64,000 nt of DNA from NCBI GenBank assembly GCA_963585895.1, contig CAUZXS010004388.1, forward strand, positions 5,001-69,000, written 5' to 3'. Below, piece after piece: positions 22,868 through 34,314 of this stretch. Source of the DNA: Sepioteuthis lessoniana (Eukaryota; Mollusca; Cephalopoda; Myopsida; Loliginidae). Numbering within the stretch: the first letter of the stretch is position 1; each line of letters starts with the position of its first letter. A program made the position numbers and the translations under genes. The notes under the pieces were generated by a model that was not told the DNA's origin, did not search any database, and saw nothing but the letters and a program-made list of their open reading frames with translations.

Positions 22868-23460
22868 TTTTGTTTAATGGCATATCAGCCTTTATGGGTT
22901 ATTTAATGCCGAAGTCATCCTTGTAGAAGGACAGTAGTGGTACTATTTAATCCATAGCTGGGGTTTCTTTGTTTAATGGCATATCAACCTTTTTGGGTTA
23001 TTTAATGCCGAAGTCATCCTTGTTGAAGGACAGTTGTGGTACTATTTAATCCAAAGCTGGGGTTTCTTTGTTTGATGGCATATCAACCTTTGTGGGTTAT
23101 TTAATGCCGAAGTCATCCTTGTAGAAGGACAATAGTAGTACTATTTAATCCATAGCTGGGGTTTCTTTGTTTAATGGCATATCAACCTTTTTGGGTTATT
23201 TAATGCCGAAGTCATCCTTGTTGAAGGACAGTTGTGGTACTATTTAATCTATAGCTGGGGTTTTCTTTGTTTAAGGGCATATCAACCTTTTTGGGTTATT
23301 TAATGCCAAAACCATTCTTGTAGAAGACACTTGTCGTACTATTTAACCCATAGCTATTGGGAAAAAAGAGTTTATCCAATTCCGAATTGATCCGAATGTA
23401 AATGTTATAGCACAACTGGAGGCTGAACTTACGAACTCTGATATTTCGGGTCATGGTAAT
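22868..23460 (-). repeat. tandem array of SINE family A 3' ends, five units of about 118 bp
   Basis: GTTTAATGGCATATCA(A/G)CC... TTATTTAATGCC(G/A)AA..CATC..TGT(A/T)GAAGGACAGT..TGGTACTATTTAATCCATAGCTGGGGTTTC repeats near 22870, 22972, 23070, 23168 and 23270. The fifth unit runs into the rest of a SINE, including a decayed tRNA-like head (23395-23460). This array is of the same element as, but a different unit from, the one at 14.7 kb. Confidence 0.8.
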
Positions 23461-23917
23461 TCAATTCACAATATAATTCCTCAACTTAAAAAGAAAAAAA
23501 GAAAAGAAAAAGAAAAATGTACCTCTATGATATCCCTGTCCAAAACGTTAGCCACCCGGTTCCAATTTGGCAATTTTAATTATCTCAGAAATGGATTTCA
23601 ATAATTTTAACGACTTTAACAAAGTCGTTTCAATTCTCATGAAGTGTAATAACCAGATTTTCTTAAGTGGATGGATTTCTTACAAGGCATTAATAACAAG
23701 AAAAATACCACCATAAATTTTCGTTTGGATTGAGACCTGGACGGTTCCCTGACCATATCATCGATTGTATAGGCCTTTCCTAAAAAAGAGACTTAATCCC
23801 TTTCGCTCTGTGACAAAATTCATTATAGTCCTGAAAAATGACTTCAACATCACCAAACTAATTTTCTATTATTTGAATGTAAAAATAATCCAGGATTTCA
23901 ATGTACACATGTGCATT
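23461..23917. other. no feature recognised
   Basis: AT-rich; nothing supported. Confidence 0.5.
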
Positions 23918-24493
23918 TGTGGGGATTTAGGAATTAACAATAAAACTCCCAACCGGATGTTGACTCGTCGGCTGCTACATACAAAATGTATAAACGCGTC
24001 ACCACGCATAAGGCTCCACGCATCCATCCGATTAAAAATCAGAAAAAAAGAAAAATGATAAAAAGTAAAGTAGCCAATGGGAAGCGGTCGCGCCAAAAGT
24101 AGAAGGATTTTGGAGTGGCGAATTTGGAGCCGGTGGAGAGAGATAAATACTCAGGTTTTCTGTGAACCGGGTCTTGTCAGGCAGTGTCCGTCGAACCAAC
24201 AACACCATTTTGCTGTCTGGTGTTTTGGGCACCACGCTACGTCTTGGGACGTAGCGTTGGTTAGTCCATTCACCGAGTAAATAAAGGAAAGTATGAAAGA
24301 AATGTTTTCGTCTCTTATCTGTTTCTATCTTTTCTTTTTGTATATTTCTTTTGGGAGTTTCTTTGGACAAGGCATTGCGCCGGCCAGTCAACGTGGGGTA
24401 AAATAATATAACCAAAATGTGGAGGCAGATATCTTACGGCAACACAGCCTTGCCCTTAGCCCCTGACCCTCAAAAGCCCTTTTAAACCCCACA
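23918..24493 (+). mobile_element. solo LTR, family D, 4-bp duplication CATT
   Basis: TGTGGGGATTTAGG at the start and CCCCACA at the end, with CATT flanking both sides (23914-23917, 24494-24497). It is co-linear with the 19.4-kb copy over its length. No internal region is attached. Confidence 0.92.
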
Positions 24494-24499
24494 CATTAA

Positions 24500-24675
24500 G
24501 ATAATGATTTCCATCCCCCCTGGTCCTTTAAATGACATGCCAACCCGATATCATGAAGGATTTTTAGGCAATGATTTTTATCTTCTCTGGTCCTTTAAAT
24601 GATTGTTGAAGTAATGATTTCCATCTCCTCTGATCCTTTAAATGATATGCCTACCCCATATCAAGAATGACATGG
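24500..24675 (+). repeat. short tandem repeat, three units
   Basis: AATGATTT(C/T)(C/T)ATC followed by CT(C/G)TG(G/A)TCCTTTAAATGA appears three times (about 24501, 24571, 24613). Confidence 0.65.
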
Positions 24676-25289
24676 AAAATTTATTTGTTTTCTTCAGGTT
24701 ATAATCTTCATATGTATCATTTGAACAGCACCAGTCAAAAGTTCCAGTATCATCGCCTTAACCAATGCAGATTCTTGATTCATCACTGAATATCACTTTT
24801 ATCCAATTGTCCACACGCCACATTTCTCTTTCGCCCACTTTAACCTCATTTTCTTCGGTTAGTTGGTTTTTCTTTGGCTTTTCTTTATGTAAATCTCATT
24901 TAAATCAGCCGATTTTTTAACTGTTCTTTTTACAAATATTGAGCCTTATTTCAACCCATTTATTTTTCTGTTGTTTTGTTGCACATTTTTCAATTTTCAA
25001 TGCATATTGCTTTGAATTTTCTATCCTGACGCTTTCATATCTTTCATGGTCTTTCAGTATATTTTCCTTTTTAATTATCCCAGTTCTTTTATATTTGCAC
25101 CAAATTTTAAGCACTGGTGACTTGGAACAATTAGGATTTTTCTCTACAGTTCAATGTAGATTATCTTCTGGAATATAACAATCCTTTCCATTATTTCAAT
25201 CGACAGTTCTTTTGTTAGAGTCATGTTTCCTTTCAATTGGGTTTTACAACAGACCGATTTGCATATCTAAACGTATGTGGCTCTTTGTT
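24676..25289. other. no gene recognised
   Basis: Overlapping antisense frames at 24917-25178 are AT-rich and uninformative. It includes the second ATTTGCAT repeat copy near 25252. Confidence 0.45.
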
Positions 25290-25569
25290 TTAGGAATATA
25301 AGTAAAGTTGGCAACCGTAGTCGAGGGTGACCAGAAGGCTCCCTTTTCAATAGCTACTACACCCGTTTGTAGGGAGGGCGCTACTCCTTATCCCGGATTG
25401 CTCCACTTTACCCTTGATATGTACCTTATATTGCCGAGTGTTAAGCAAGAAGGTATCAAGTACCATTTTTAAAATCTTTGGTATGACGTGACGTGGGATT
25501 GAACCCAAGTCTCCCGGACCATTGACGAACACTCTACTCATTAGGCCACTGAACCAGTTAGAAATATAA
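25290..25569 (-). mobile_element. tRNA-derived SINE family I
   Basis: The element at 25302-25557 is flanked by TTAG(G/A)AATATAA, a 12-bp duplication with one mismatch. On the minus strand it starts with a box A (TGGCCTAATGAGTAGAGTG) and box B (GGGTTCAATCCCA), then the conserved CTTAACACTCGGCAATATAAG and GGGTAAAGTGGAGCAATC blocks. The open frame within is spurious. Confidence 0.85.
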
Positions 25570-25619
25570 ACTACAAGATTATTCTATAATTTTTCAAGAT
25601 TTGGTTCTTTTATACTTTC

Positions 25620-25830
25620 TTCTGCTCAGCTTGGAAAAATATACTCTTAATTTAAATAATTTAATTTGATTTATTTAAGAAATATTTCATTAAGCCAGAA
25701 TATTCAGCTATTAAATGAAAAATATTATGCATCTCATCTGTTATTAGTTAGTTTACTGCTAAAAAATATAAGTGACATCCTCTTAGTGTTCTAATTCCAT
25801 GAATTTTAGATAGGGCTTGTACATAAAAAA
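25620..25830 (-). repeat. dispersed repeat family P
   Basis: It shares TATTCAGCTATTAAATG, TTATTAGTTAGTTTACTGC and CTAATTCCATGAATTTT with 62840-63040, 61400-61590 and, inverted, 60265-60420. Confidence 0.55.
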
Positions 25831-27089
25831 TATTATGAGAAATGTGCTTAATTCAATAAATATGCTACGTTTTCAGTTTTTAAATTACAACTATCAACAT
25901 ACGAAAAGTTATCATAATTACCCGAATGTTAGTCGCTATAAAGTACAACTCTACCCAAATTACCAAGCAGACTTTATCACTGCCTTGCCCAAGAAATCTA
26001 GTAGTAATTGTCAAGCTTGCCAAAGGGGAGATAAACGTATTAAAATAAAGGAGATAAAAAATGGAATGGGAAAGCTTACTTTATATCTGGAAGAGAAGTG
26101 TGTCTATATTTCTTAAAAACAAAAACAACCAGTTTCCACAAAGTAATTTATTTCAAGAGAAATAAACTTTACAAAATCCGACTCTCCATATTTTCCCTAT
26201 GCTTGCCGAAAACATTGAGTTTAAGGTAACAAAAATAACATACATTCAAGTAACGACAATATTATTACCAAAAAAGAAGAAGGGTATAAAAAATAGTGAC
26301 TGATTAGCACGAAGCAATACCGTCAACCACCTATTGCCAGTTTAACTTTTGTTAATGATAAAATACCATTCTTTGGTATTTTATGTCAAAGTTCATTTTG
26401 AAGATAATTTTTAGGGTTTGTCTTTTTCTCGGCATATCTTTCCTTTGTAGAACCAACCTGGACAACCGTGTTCTTTTAGTTTCCTGAGTAGACTTGTTAA
26501 AAACAAAGTTTGCTATTTCTTTAAGTGAACTTTGAGTAGATCACCGCTTCCTCCTCCTAGAGATGAATGTCTTTCTGTTTCAACTCGAATTTTTTTCTGT
26601 TAAGTCTACGGAGGTATTTACCGAATCTTCTAACCGAGCCAACACTTCTCTTGTTGGCAAAAAAAGTCCAATAATTCCTTCTCAACTTTCTTTTGAAGGG
26701 GACAGCATACCAAAACCACAACTAGTTTGCAGCAGGCTTATTTTTTCAACAAGTACCAAAACAAAAAAAAAAAAAAAAAAGAAAATACCTGTAAGGAAAA
26801 GAGGCTAATAGGCCTATTTGCTCCAGATACTTTGCTTAAGAAAAAATTGCCTAAAGTCGAAGGCGAATAAACAAGAGGACATAAAGCAAAAAGAGTGAGC
26901 CAAGCAGAGCCTTTTGCTCAAGTCGGAAAAAAAAAAGACAGGAAGATCCATTGGCGGGTCTCACTTAAATAACACCAAGTGGGAGGATAACGGCACAACT
27001 TCAAAACAGCCTATAATATTCGAGTAGACATTAACTGCCAAATTTATAAATTCCAACAATATGTGCGTGACAATAAAGTTTCAGTTTCT
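25831..27089. other. no gene recognised
   Basis: A 99-residue frame (25817-26116) and an 81-residue frame (26563-26808) show no motif or signal. The second ends in a poly-A-derived lysine run. Nothing else was identified. Confidence 0.5.
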
Positions 27090-27310
27090 TTGTTTAATAA
27101 CATATCAACCTTCGTGGGTTATTTAATGCCAAGGCCATCCTTGCAGAAGAGTAGTAGTGGTACTATTTAACCTATGGCTGAGGGATAAGGAGATTCATGC
27201 CTTTCCAAGGCTATTAATTCGAAAGCGAATGTAATAATGTGACAGATGGTCGAAATCGTTTACTACAATATCACAATCCATCACTTGAGCCACCACGCCA
27301 CTGAAATTTC
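27090..27310 (-). mobile_element. SINE family A
   Basis: GTTTAATAACATATCAACC, TTATTTAATGCCAAGGCCATC, GTGGTACTATTTAACCTATG and a decayed tRNA-like region (27240-27310) occur in reverse order of the intact copy. Confidence 0.7.
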
Positions 27311-27529
27311 TTTTGAGAATATGGTCACTACTATCGGCAGTTTAAATAACAGCAGAATAAGTTTATGCCATGGAAGCGAAGATACGTAAAAGTCTTTTTT
27401 CTTTTCGTTTTTTTTTTAATTTTAATTTTTGTTTTTTGTTGTTGTTTAGAAAGAGTTCCATTAAAAAGCAGAAATAAAAAAGCTTTTCTTACGTCTAGTA
27501 AGACGCTTGTCCTTATTGAAGAGTTCTGA

Positions 27530-27692
27530 GGAAGAGAAAGTGTTTAGCGGCTTTCCCCAATTTGTGCTGCCCGGAAAGCTGGTCCAGGTTGAATAGGATA
27601 AGTCATCCTGATTGGGTGAAAATATGCGTCGACCCTAACGGTCGAATTAAATTTCGCACCAAACAAAAATACGAAATTCTTTCTGCTACAAA
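27530..27692 (-). mobile_element. family C 5' fragment
   Basis: On the minus strand: TGTAGCAGAAAGAATTTCGT, then TTAGGGTCGACGCATATTTT and the GCTTTCCGGGCAGCACAAAT block. It is truncated after about 160 bp. Confidence 0.6.
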
Positions 27693-28390
27693 TATATTGG
27701 TAAATCAGAAGAGATATCTGTATATTACACAAGTGAGTAATACTCCAGAGAGGAAGAGAGTTTGAATTTGACGAAACAACGTGGTTAGTGTCTTGTGACT
27801 CGCCTCTGTGTATATTGTCTAACTCGTATTTGTTTCTCTGTAACCAAGGGAGACAACTTCGCTGTTATCTTTATTTTTATGTGACTGTACATTACAAAAG
27901 CAAAGATATAATCAACATTGTTTTTATGATTTTATATCCTGACCTGCTAAATTATTGCAGATAAGGCAAAGTCCGATTTAGAAAATGTCGGGGATGTGTC
28001 GAAAGTATAAAATAAAATTTGGAGGCAGTACGTGTTCCTCGCAAGTAATTTCCCTAACAAAACAAAAACAAAACCTGAATAACTTTAAAATAAAGGTTTA
28101 TTATTCAGCTGGAATATTGTACCAAGGAACTCACAATGTTGTTGTTGTTGTTGTTTTCGCCTTTGGTGTAAGGAGTAATGGGAATGTCTTTGCTAGACAG
28201 CGTGGCGCCTCTCAGGTTTTGGTGGGTAAGGGAACAGTTCAGCAGCGTAGCGTAGTTTTGTTGTTGTTAGCGGCGAACTCTCTAGTGAATTGGTCCATCG
28301 CTTTCTTTTTATAACTTCTAAGAGGATCAAAACGGGTATGAATGTTTTTTTTTGGGGGGGGGGGATTTTGTGTATGTGGTTTGGATCCTT
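27693..28390. other. no gene recognised
   Basis: A 109-residue frame (27985-28314) is made partly of a (GTT)n run at 28138 and has no domain signature. Nothing else was recognised. Confidence 0.45.
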
Positions 28391-28396
28391 TTTTTT

Positions 28397-28440
28397 TTCT
28401 AGAATGTTCTAATGTTTGTTGATTGGTTTAAAAATCTATG
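28397..28440 (+). promoter_or_regulatory. heat-shock element plus CCAAT-type motif, dispersed module
   Basis: TTC-TA-GAA-TG-TTC at 28397-28409, then TTGATTGGTTTAAAAAT. The same pair recurs at 6.7 kb and, inverted, at 1.7 kb. Confidence 0.5.
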
Positions 28441-28557
28441 GGCGCAAATTTTGTGTATGTATATGAAATTTACGCTGCAAAGATTTATCAATTCTATTCT
28501 TATCATTGTGACCATTACAATTCAGTTGGTTAATAAAAACTTCTCCAAACTCGAAAA

Positions 28558-28800
28558 ATCCTCTGGTGGCGTAATGGCCGGATTGAGACTTCGAAGTAAG
28601 CGAGTTAGAACTCTTATCATGTTATGACCTTCTATTTCCAACTAATACTATTAGGAAAGGCATGAACCCACTTATTCCTACCATCTATAGGTTAAATAGT
28701 ATCATTGCAGTTCTTCTACAAAGATGGCTTTGACATTAAATAACCCACGAAGGTTGATATACCATCAAACAAAGAATCCAAACCAAACCAAACCTTTCCC
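28558..28800 (+). mobile_element. SINE family A, nearly complete
   Basis: CTCTGGTGGCGTAATGGCC (box A), GCGAGTTAGAACTC (box B, one change), GGAAAGGCATGAACCCACTT, TAGGTTAAATAGTATCA, GACATTAAATAACCCACGAAG and an ACCAAACC tail appear in the order of the intact copy. Confidence 0.8.
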
Positions 28801-28974
28801 TGTAAACACAAAACATTTCAAAAGAAATTTAATCACCTTTTTGACACCTTATATTTAAACTATTTATATATATAATAATTGATATACACAGTCTGAGAAG
28901 ATGGATTTCTGAGAGATTCGATGAATAAACAAGTTAACGTTCAATCAAGAAATCATTATTTTACTTATTGCATT

Positions 28975-29070
28975 TTTTTCATACCAGCGTTAGCTGGAGG
29001 TCTTTCATAGGAATCTAAGTGACAGCTAATCTTCTCCGGTCTCCAGGACTCTTCTCAGTATTCCGTAATA
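28975..29070 (-). pseudogene. LINE family G tail fragment
   Basis: GCGTTAGCTGGAGG..TTTCA and GTCTCCAGGACTCTTCTCAG correspond to the end of the family ORF. Confidence 0.6.
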
Positions 29071-29339
29071 TAATTACGGATTCTATTTAATTATTTTAGT
29101 TATTCTTTTTTATTTCAGTGATAAATTGAGAGTTAGTTAAAAGTTTTAAGTTTGTAGCTACAAGTTCAAGCTGGATAGGTCAAATCTGGTCAACCTTATT
29201 TGGTTGTATATTCACAATACAACTACAAGTGGAAACATAATCAAACATAATATACAAACTTCAATGAACGTACGAACACACTTCTTTATAAAAATATACC
29301 TCTCACACTTTATTCTCGAAAGGGGGATGTTTGTTGTGT

Positions 29340-29690
29340 GTGAGAGATGAGCTGGAGACAGGGACAGACTGCTATATTGACCCGAGTTCTTCTGACCATA
29401 GCAGCACTTCTTTCTCATCTTGGCTGGGTTGCACAACCGTGGGTCACTGAGGGCCGCAAACCCTGCGCTGGTTCTCACTTCAGCATCTTGTCTCCAACTG
29501 ACTCGAACCGTCTGGGCACCTGGTTATATTATTTTCTAACATCCACGTACTTCCTCTGTACTTCTGCTTATTTACACAAGTGCATCTCTTGATTGACGGC
29601 TCGGTCGAGGGTCAATATATAACAATTTGGCATATGCGCGTGTTAGCTCCTGTTATAATAAAGGTTTGTTTCGAAATCGGCTGTGGGTGA
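29340..29690 (+). repeat. dispersed repeat, family L
   Basis: It is co-linear with 10430-10830: GAGACAG..CAGACTGCTATATTGACCC, GGTCAATATATAACA, TGTTATAATAAAGG. The last block includes a possible poly(A) signal. Confidence 0.4.
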
Positions 29691-29699
29691 AATGTTAAA

Positions 29700-30165
29700 C
29701 TAAACATTTGGATACATGTCAGCTGATATTTAGAATGACATGGCACTGGAAAGTTATGTGATTACGTGTTATTAACACATTAATTAAGAGAATAATTAGA
29801 AGAGTATATATATATAAGAAGACTTCTAAGATGCGGAGTCAGTCAGTTGGAGGTGGCCTGAATCAGTTCGTGTTCAAGTCGGTGACAATGTCAGAAGCAG
29901 GCGGAAACAACGGACGACAAGTGGCCCAATTGGGTTGAGGTCGAGTCAAGAAGAAATGAAGTCTGTGGTCGTCCGTTTCGCCTGCCACGGATTAAAGTTT
30001 CTGTCTATCTAATGGACACAAGTAATTCCTTTGCCTATCTCTATCATTTTGCAACTGCAATGAAAAAGTGTTTGTGACAATAAACTTTCGTATCATGAAA
30101 CAACAGAGTCCGTTTTGTATTTGCATTGTGTTACGACTTTTGATGTGATCAGTAATGCAAAACTT
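29700..30165 (+). promoter_or_regulatory. LTR-like promoter segment
   Basis: TATATATATAAG near 29808 is followed about 30 bp later by a GC-richer transcribed-looking stretch and AATAAAC at about 30080. This TATA-to-poly(A) layout resembles an LTR. No terminal dinucleotides with target duplication were found. Confidence 0.3.
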
Positions 30166-30169
30166 ACGT

Positions 30170-30960
30170 TTATTTGGCCCCTTAGTGTGACAATTCTTGC
30201 CGATGTTGGTAATGCAAGTGTCTGGATGGTCACGATTCTTCCTCTGATCTCCAGTTCCTCCAGTCTGTTGTTTTAGGTTCTTGGGGACTGTCCTCGGTAT
30301 TCTATATCATTTTAACAGAGCCGTTGTCTGGGTGGTCTTGATTCTTCCTCATATCTCTTCATACTCTTGTCTGTTTTTTAGGTTCTTGGGGACTGTCCTC
30401 AGTATTCCATCTCATCTTAACAGCGACGTGATCTGGATGATCACGACTCTTCCTCTGATCTCCAGTTTCTCCAGTCTGTTTTTTAGGTTCTTGGGGACTG
30501 TCCTCAGTATTCTATCTCATCTTAACAGCAACAGCAATTCTTGCCGATGTTGGTAATGCAAGTGTCTGGATGGTCACGACTCTTCCTCTGATCTCCAGTT
30601 CCTCCAGTCTGTTTTTTTTAGGTTCTTGGGGACTGTCCTCAGGATTCTATATCATCTTAATAGTGGCGTGATCTGGATGGTCTCGATTCTTCCTCTGATC
30701 TCCACTTCTTTGTTTTTTTTAGGTTCTTGGGGACTGTCCTCAGTATTCTCTCTCATCTTAACAGTGCCTTTGTCTGGATAGTCTCGATTCTTCCTCTGAT
30801 TTTCATTCTCTCCAGTTTTTGAGAGTCTTTGAGGACCGTTTCAAGTGCCCCAACTACAAGTGGTATCACTGATACCCTTATTTTATTCCGTTCCCTACCA
30901 ATGTCCAAATATTTGTTTATCATTTCGCTTTCTATGATTTTTAAGCTGGGGTCCACCGGG
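30170..30960 (-). repeat. LINE family G tail expanded as a tandem array
   Basis: GGTTCTTGGGGACTGTCCTC, then CATCTTAACAG, GT(C/G)TGGATGGTC, ATTCTTCCTCTGATCTCCAG recurs about six times with a period of 105-120 bp. On the minus strand each unit encodes LEELEIRGRIVTI..ALLR-type residues, i.e. one slice of the LINE tail. The final unit (30753-30956) continues into the KYLDIGRERNK block. Confidence 0.8.
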
Positions 30961-31254
30961 ACGGCAAAATCTACGAGATAATAAGTTCTCTCTCTCTCTC
31001 TCTCTCTCTAACACTTTTTTCTTTTCTTTTCTTTCTTTTTTTTTTTTTTTAGTTGATTAGCACAAGGTCAAGTCTTCTGCCCTGGATTTGGTGATCAATT
31101 GCATATCAAACTCTCAGGGACTTTTATGTCTCATTCTCTTGTACTGATTGTAGTATGGTCAAATTTTAATCTCTTGCACGATTCCCAATGGATCACCTTT
31201 TTCACCCAATCATGCTTAGTCTTTTCTTCCTTTTCTGCTAGTTTTCTCATTAGA
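30961..31254. other. no gene; (CT)n and T-rich tract
   Basis: (CT)n at 30988-31009 and T runs at 31017-31050 lie in LINE-derived sequence (the segment near 30961-30980 matches the VPxA region of family G). Confidence 0.5.
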
Positions 31255-32290
31255 GTTTTTCACATCACCGTTAGCTGATGGTTTTTCACTGGAGTTTGAG
31301 TGACAGCAAGTCTCCTCAAGTCACCAGGACTCTTCTCAGTATTCTGGCCGTTCGCAATAATGCTGTCGTTTGGATGGTCTCCACTCGTCCGCCAACTTCC
31401 AAGTCCTCCAGTCCCTTTAGTAATCCTTTAGTTACTGTTCCAAATGCATCTATCACAGTTGGTATAATTGTCACCTGCATGTTCCATAGTTTTTTCAATT
31501 CCCTAGCAAGGTCGAGGTACTTATCCTTCTTTTCACATTCTTTCAGTTTTATTCTGTGGTCAGCCGGGACAGCAAAGTCGACAATTTTGCAAATTCTCTT
31601 TTTTTTTGTTGATTATTATTAAGTCTGGTCTTCTGACCGAGATTAGGTGATCCGTGTGTATTAGGTGATCCGTGTCCCATAGGAGTTTATGTGTGTCATT
31701 TTCTAGGACAGGTGCTGGGTTGTGCATATAGCATTTGTTTGTAAGGACAAATTTAAATTTCTTGCATATCTCCCAGTGGATCACTTTGCCGACCCAATCA
31801 TGTCTAGTCTTATATTCCTTCTGCGCTAATTTGTTGCATTCGCTTATTATGTGATTGATGGTTTCATCTCTGTCACCGCATAGCCTACATTTGCTATTTT
31901 GCTGCGTCTTATCTATTCTCGCTTTGATATGATTGGTTCTTATGGCGTTGTCCTGTGCTACTATTCGGAGAGATTCTGTTTCTCTCTTTAAGTCTCCTTT
32001 TCTTAGCTATGTCCAGGTTTTCTGGTGTGAGATGTTTATTAGTCGTTTAAACCGCCCATAGAGTTGTTTTCCTTCCCATTTTTGTTTCCTAGTTATTGTC
32101 ATTCTGTTGTCCATCGTGTTATCAGTATAGTTTTTGATGGCTGTAATGAGTCCTCCATCGTGTTTTTGTATATAGTCTTCGAGTTGTTGTATCGATGCGT
32201 CAACGCTGTCTTCAATGCTGGCAAGTCCTCTTCCTCCTTCTTTTCTTGAAACATATAGTCTATCAAAGTCGTCCCTGGGATGTAAAGCCT
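31255..32290 (-). pseudogene. LINE family G, longest 3' fragment with zinc knuckle and PD...D motif
   Basis: Reading the minus strand from 32290: FDRLYVSRKEGGRGLASIED, a CX2CX8HX4C zinc knuckle (CRLCGDRDETINHIISEC), HWEICKKFKF, LLWDTDHL, HLISVRRPDLIIINKKK, a VDFAVPADHRI block, LKKLWNMQVTIIP, and the ARILRR end. PD followed about a dozen residues later by D is the signature of the restriction-like endonuclease of R2/R4-type LINEs (inference). Frameshifts and stops break it, and a short duplication of the DHLIHT segment is visible near 31650-31670. The reverse-transcriptase domain is missing. Confidence 0.7.
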
Positions 32291-32299
32291 AATGCATTG

Positions 32300-32354
<55 letters not shown>

Positions 32355-32355
32355 C
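32300..32355 (+). repeat. (ATT)n microsatellite
   Basis: About 18 uninterrupted ATT units directly abut the 5' limit of the LINE fragment, as trinucleotide runs do at the 5.1-kb copy. Confidence 0.9.
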
Positions 32356-32484
32356 TAATTTTCAGCTTGACTTGCGTTTTCTTACAATTCCTCGCCGAGT
32401 CTTTAACTAAGACCTAGCAAGAGGGAAGATAGTGATAATATATATTCAATGAATTTGTTTTTGTGCATCATTTGAGCGATATTT

Positions 32485-32700
32485 TCCGATCACATAAATA
32501 GTTCTCTCCCAAGGAGATGAGCAGTTCTGCAAAGTGGATTTTTTTCTATTTCATTTAGCCTGGAACTGCGAGGTATCTTGTTAATGTGCTTACCTGTCCC
32601 CTTTTTGACCATTCCCAGTGCTCCCACTATTACTGGCACGGATGTTGTTTTAAGGCACCACAATCTTTTCAATTTCTATTTCCTGATCTTTATATTTACT
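32485..32700 (-). pseudogene. LINE tail type G2
   Basis: The minus strand reads MKRLWCLKTTSVPVIVGALG, MVKKGTGKHINKIP and CRTAHLLGRELF, a relative of the family G tail with a different final helix. Only about 60 codons remain. Confidence 0.6.
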
Positions 32701-33016
32701 TATTTTTGTGGGAGGTGCCCGTGGTGTAATGGTTATCGTCGTAGGAAATGGATACGGCGACACGAGTTCAAATCCTGGACGAGACTGATTGCTTTTCACA
32801 TAGCACTAATACCCATGGGAAAGGTATGAATCCAATTATTCCCCCTCCTGCTATGGGTAAATAGTAGGGCAGACTGGGTTCTTCAGCCTTGGTGAGGCAA
32901 CTAGTCTAAGAGAAGGAAAACTCTGAATTCAAACCTGTTAAACTCCACTTTAAAATGACCTTGTGTCATATCCTGCCTGAGCAGAGGAGTTGGTAAATAC
33001 GATATTTACTTATTTT
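32692..33016 (+). mobile_element. tRNA-derived SINE family B, full length with 15-bp duplication
   Basis: ATATTTACTTATTTT occurs at 32692-32706 and 33002-33016. The element between begins GGAGGTGCCCGTGGTGTAATG, has box B GAGTTCAAATCC at about 32765, and continues through GGAAAGGTATGAATCCAATT and CTCTGAATTCAAACCTGTTA to GAGTTGGTAAATAC. It landed in the G2 LINE tail. The 83-residue frame across the head is spurious. Confidence 0.88.
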
Positions 33017-33064
33017 ATTGTATTCTGTTGGAACTGACATATTATTTGCTCCCTATTCTTTATA

Positions 33065-33240
33065 ATTTACCCTTTATGAATTTTTCAAACCAGCGTCAGT
33101 TGGTTCTATTTCACTTGAGGGTAAGTGACAACAAGTCTCCTCGCGTCTTTAGAAGTCTTCTCTATATTCTAGCCAATCTCAGCAATGCTGTGATTTACAT
33201 GGTTCCAATTCTTCCATTGATTTCCAATTCCTTCAATCTT
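33065..33240 (-). pseudogene. LINE family G tail fragment
   Basis: CCAGCGTCAGTTGG, AACAAGTCTCCTCGCGTC and CAATGCTGTGATTTACATGG align to the family tail in reverse. The plus-strand frame is antisense. Confidence 0.6.
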
Positions 33241-33780
33241 TTGTATTTTCCGTACTCTTTTCTTTTAGTCCGTCTTTCTTTCTTTCCTAGATATATATCT
33301 CCTTTATTAGTCCCTATCCTTTTGTTTCTCTTGATTGTCTCCCTTCCCAAAGCTTTTTGCAATGTTCGAGCAACGTGGTCATCTCAGAAAAAACTTATGG
33401 ACTTCTTTGGGTTTTTTTTGTGTATTACAACATGCAATATAAACTTCATTTAAAACAAGACAAACAAGGAACATCTAAATTTTTAAACAACCTTTATAAA
33501 CAATAAAACGTTAACTTGAATTTGGATGTTCAAAAGTTATTTTTTACGTGTAGTAACGTTTCAAAATAGTAGAAAGTAGGATGTTGGAAAGAGAAAAAAA
33601 GGAAGGGAGGAAAATGTTTATATAGTGTACTTATTCCTTTTCTTCTTTTTCTATGGTCAGGTAGTAGTCACTGGCAGAAAAGCAGTTTTCAGGTCTTAGC
33701 TCGAGGGCAGATTTTACTTCTCGCTTGATTACTGTATCTGTATTGCTCCCTTTTTAGACTCTTTTTATCCTCTCCTTCTC
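33241..33780. other. no gene recognised
   Basis: T-rich. The last part (33640-33780) may be a diverged end of the following LTR. Confidence 0.4.
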
Positions 33781-34029
33781 GGTTCACGAAACGTCGAGTT
33801 TTTATCTCCCCCCGCCGGCTCCCAAAAACCGTCGCTTGACCATCCCTTCTCATTTTTGGCGCGACAGCTTCCCATTGGCTCCATTAATTTTCATCATTTT
33901 TCTTTTTGACTTCCGACCGGTTGGGTGCGTGGAGCCGATGCGTAGCGGCGCGTTTATATACTTTGTATGTGACAGCCGACGAGTCAATATCCGGTTGGGA
34001 ATTTTATTATTTATTCCTAAATCCCCACA
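33780..34029 (-). mobile_element. family D LTR, truncated
   Basis: On the minus strand it starts TGTGGGGATTTAGGAATAAA and keeps CCCAACCGGATATTGACTCG, the GCGCCGCTACGCATCGGCTC segment and the GCCGG..GGGAGATAAA block. It ends about 250 bp in, so the 3' half is lost or diverged. Confidence 0.7.
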
Positions 34030-34314
34030 AACTCTATATTTATGGTAACACGATGCATGATCACTATTGAGTAATTACATTAACAGCGGAATGTTTTATA
34101 ACCTTCTAGTGATACAAGTTTGCCTTACCGATCAATTCTAAAAAAAACTCTTAAAGATAGATGGATGAATAAAAAATATGTGACTCTTTATTTCATGATT
34201 TTAGAAGGATATGTGAAATTACAGGGAAGCAGAGGGTAAATTGACAAATACACCTTTTTGCTTAAATTTTGTAAACTTTAGTCGATCACCTTCTATTCCT
34301 TCTGATAGAAGTAA

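Noticed and set aside
25817..26116. 99-residue frame as a small gene
   Set aside because: AT-rich composition, no domain, no signal peptide, no splice context; not supportable.
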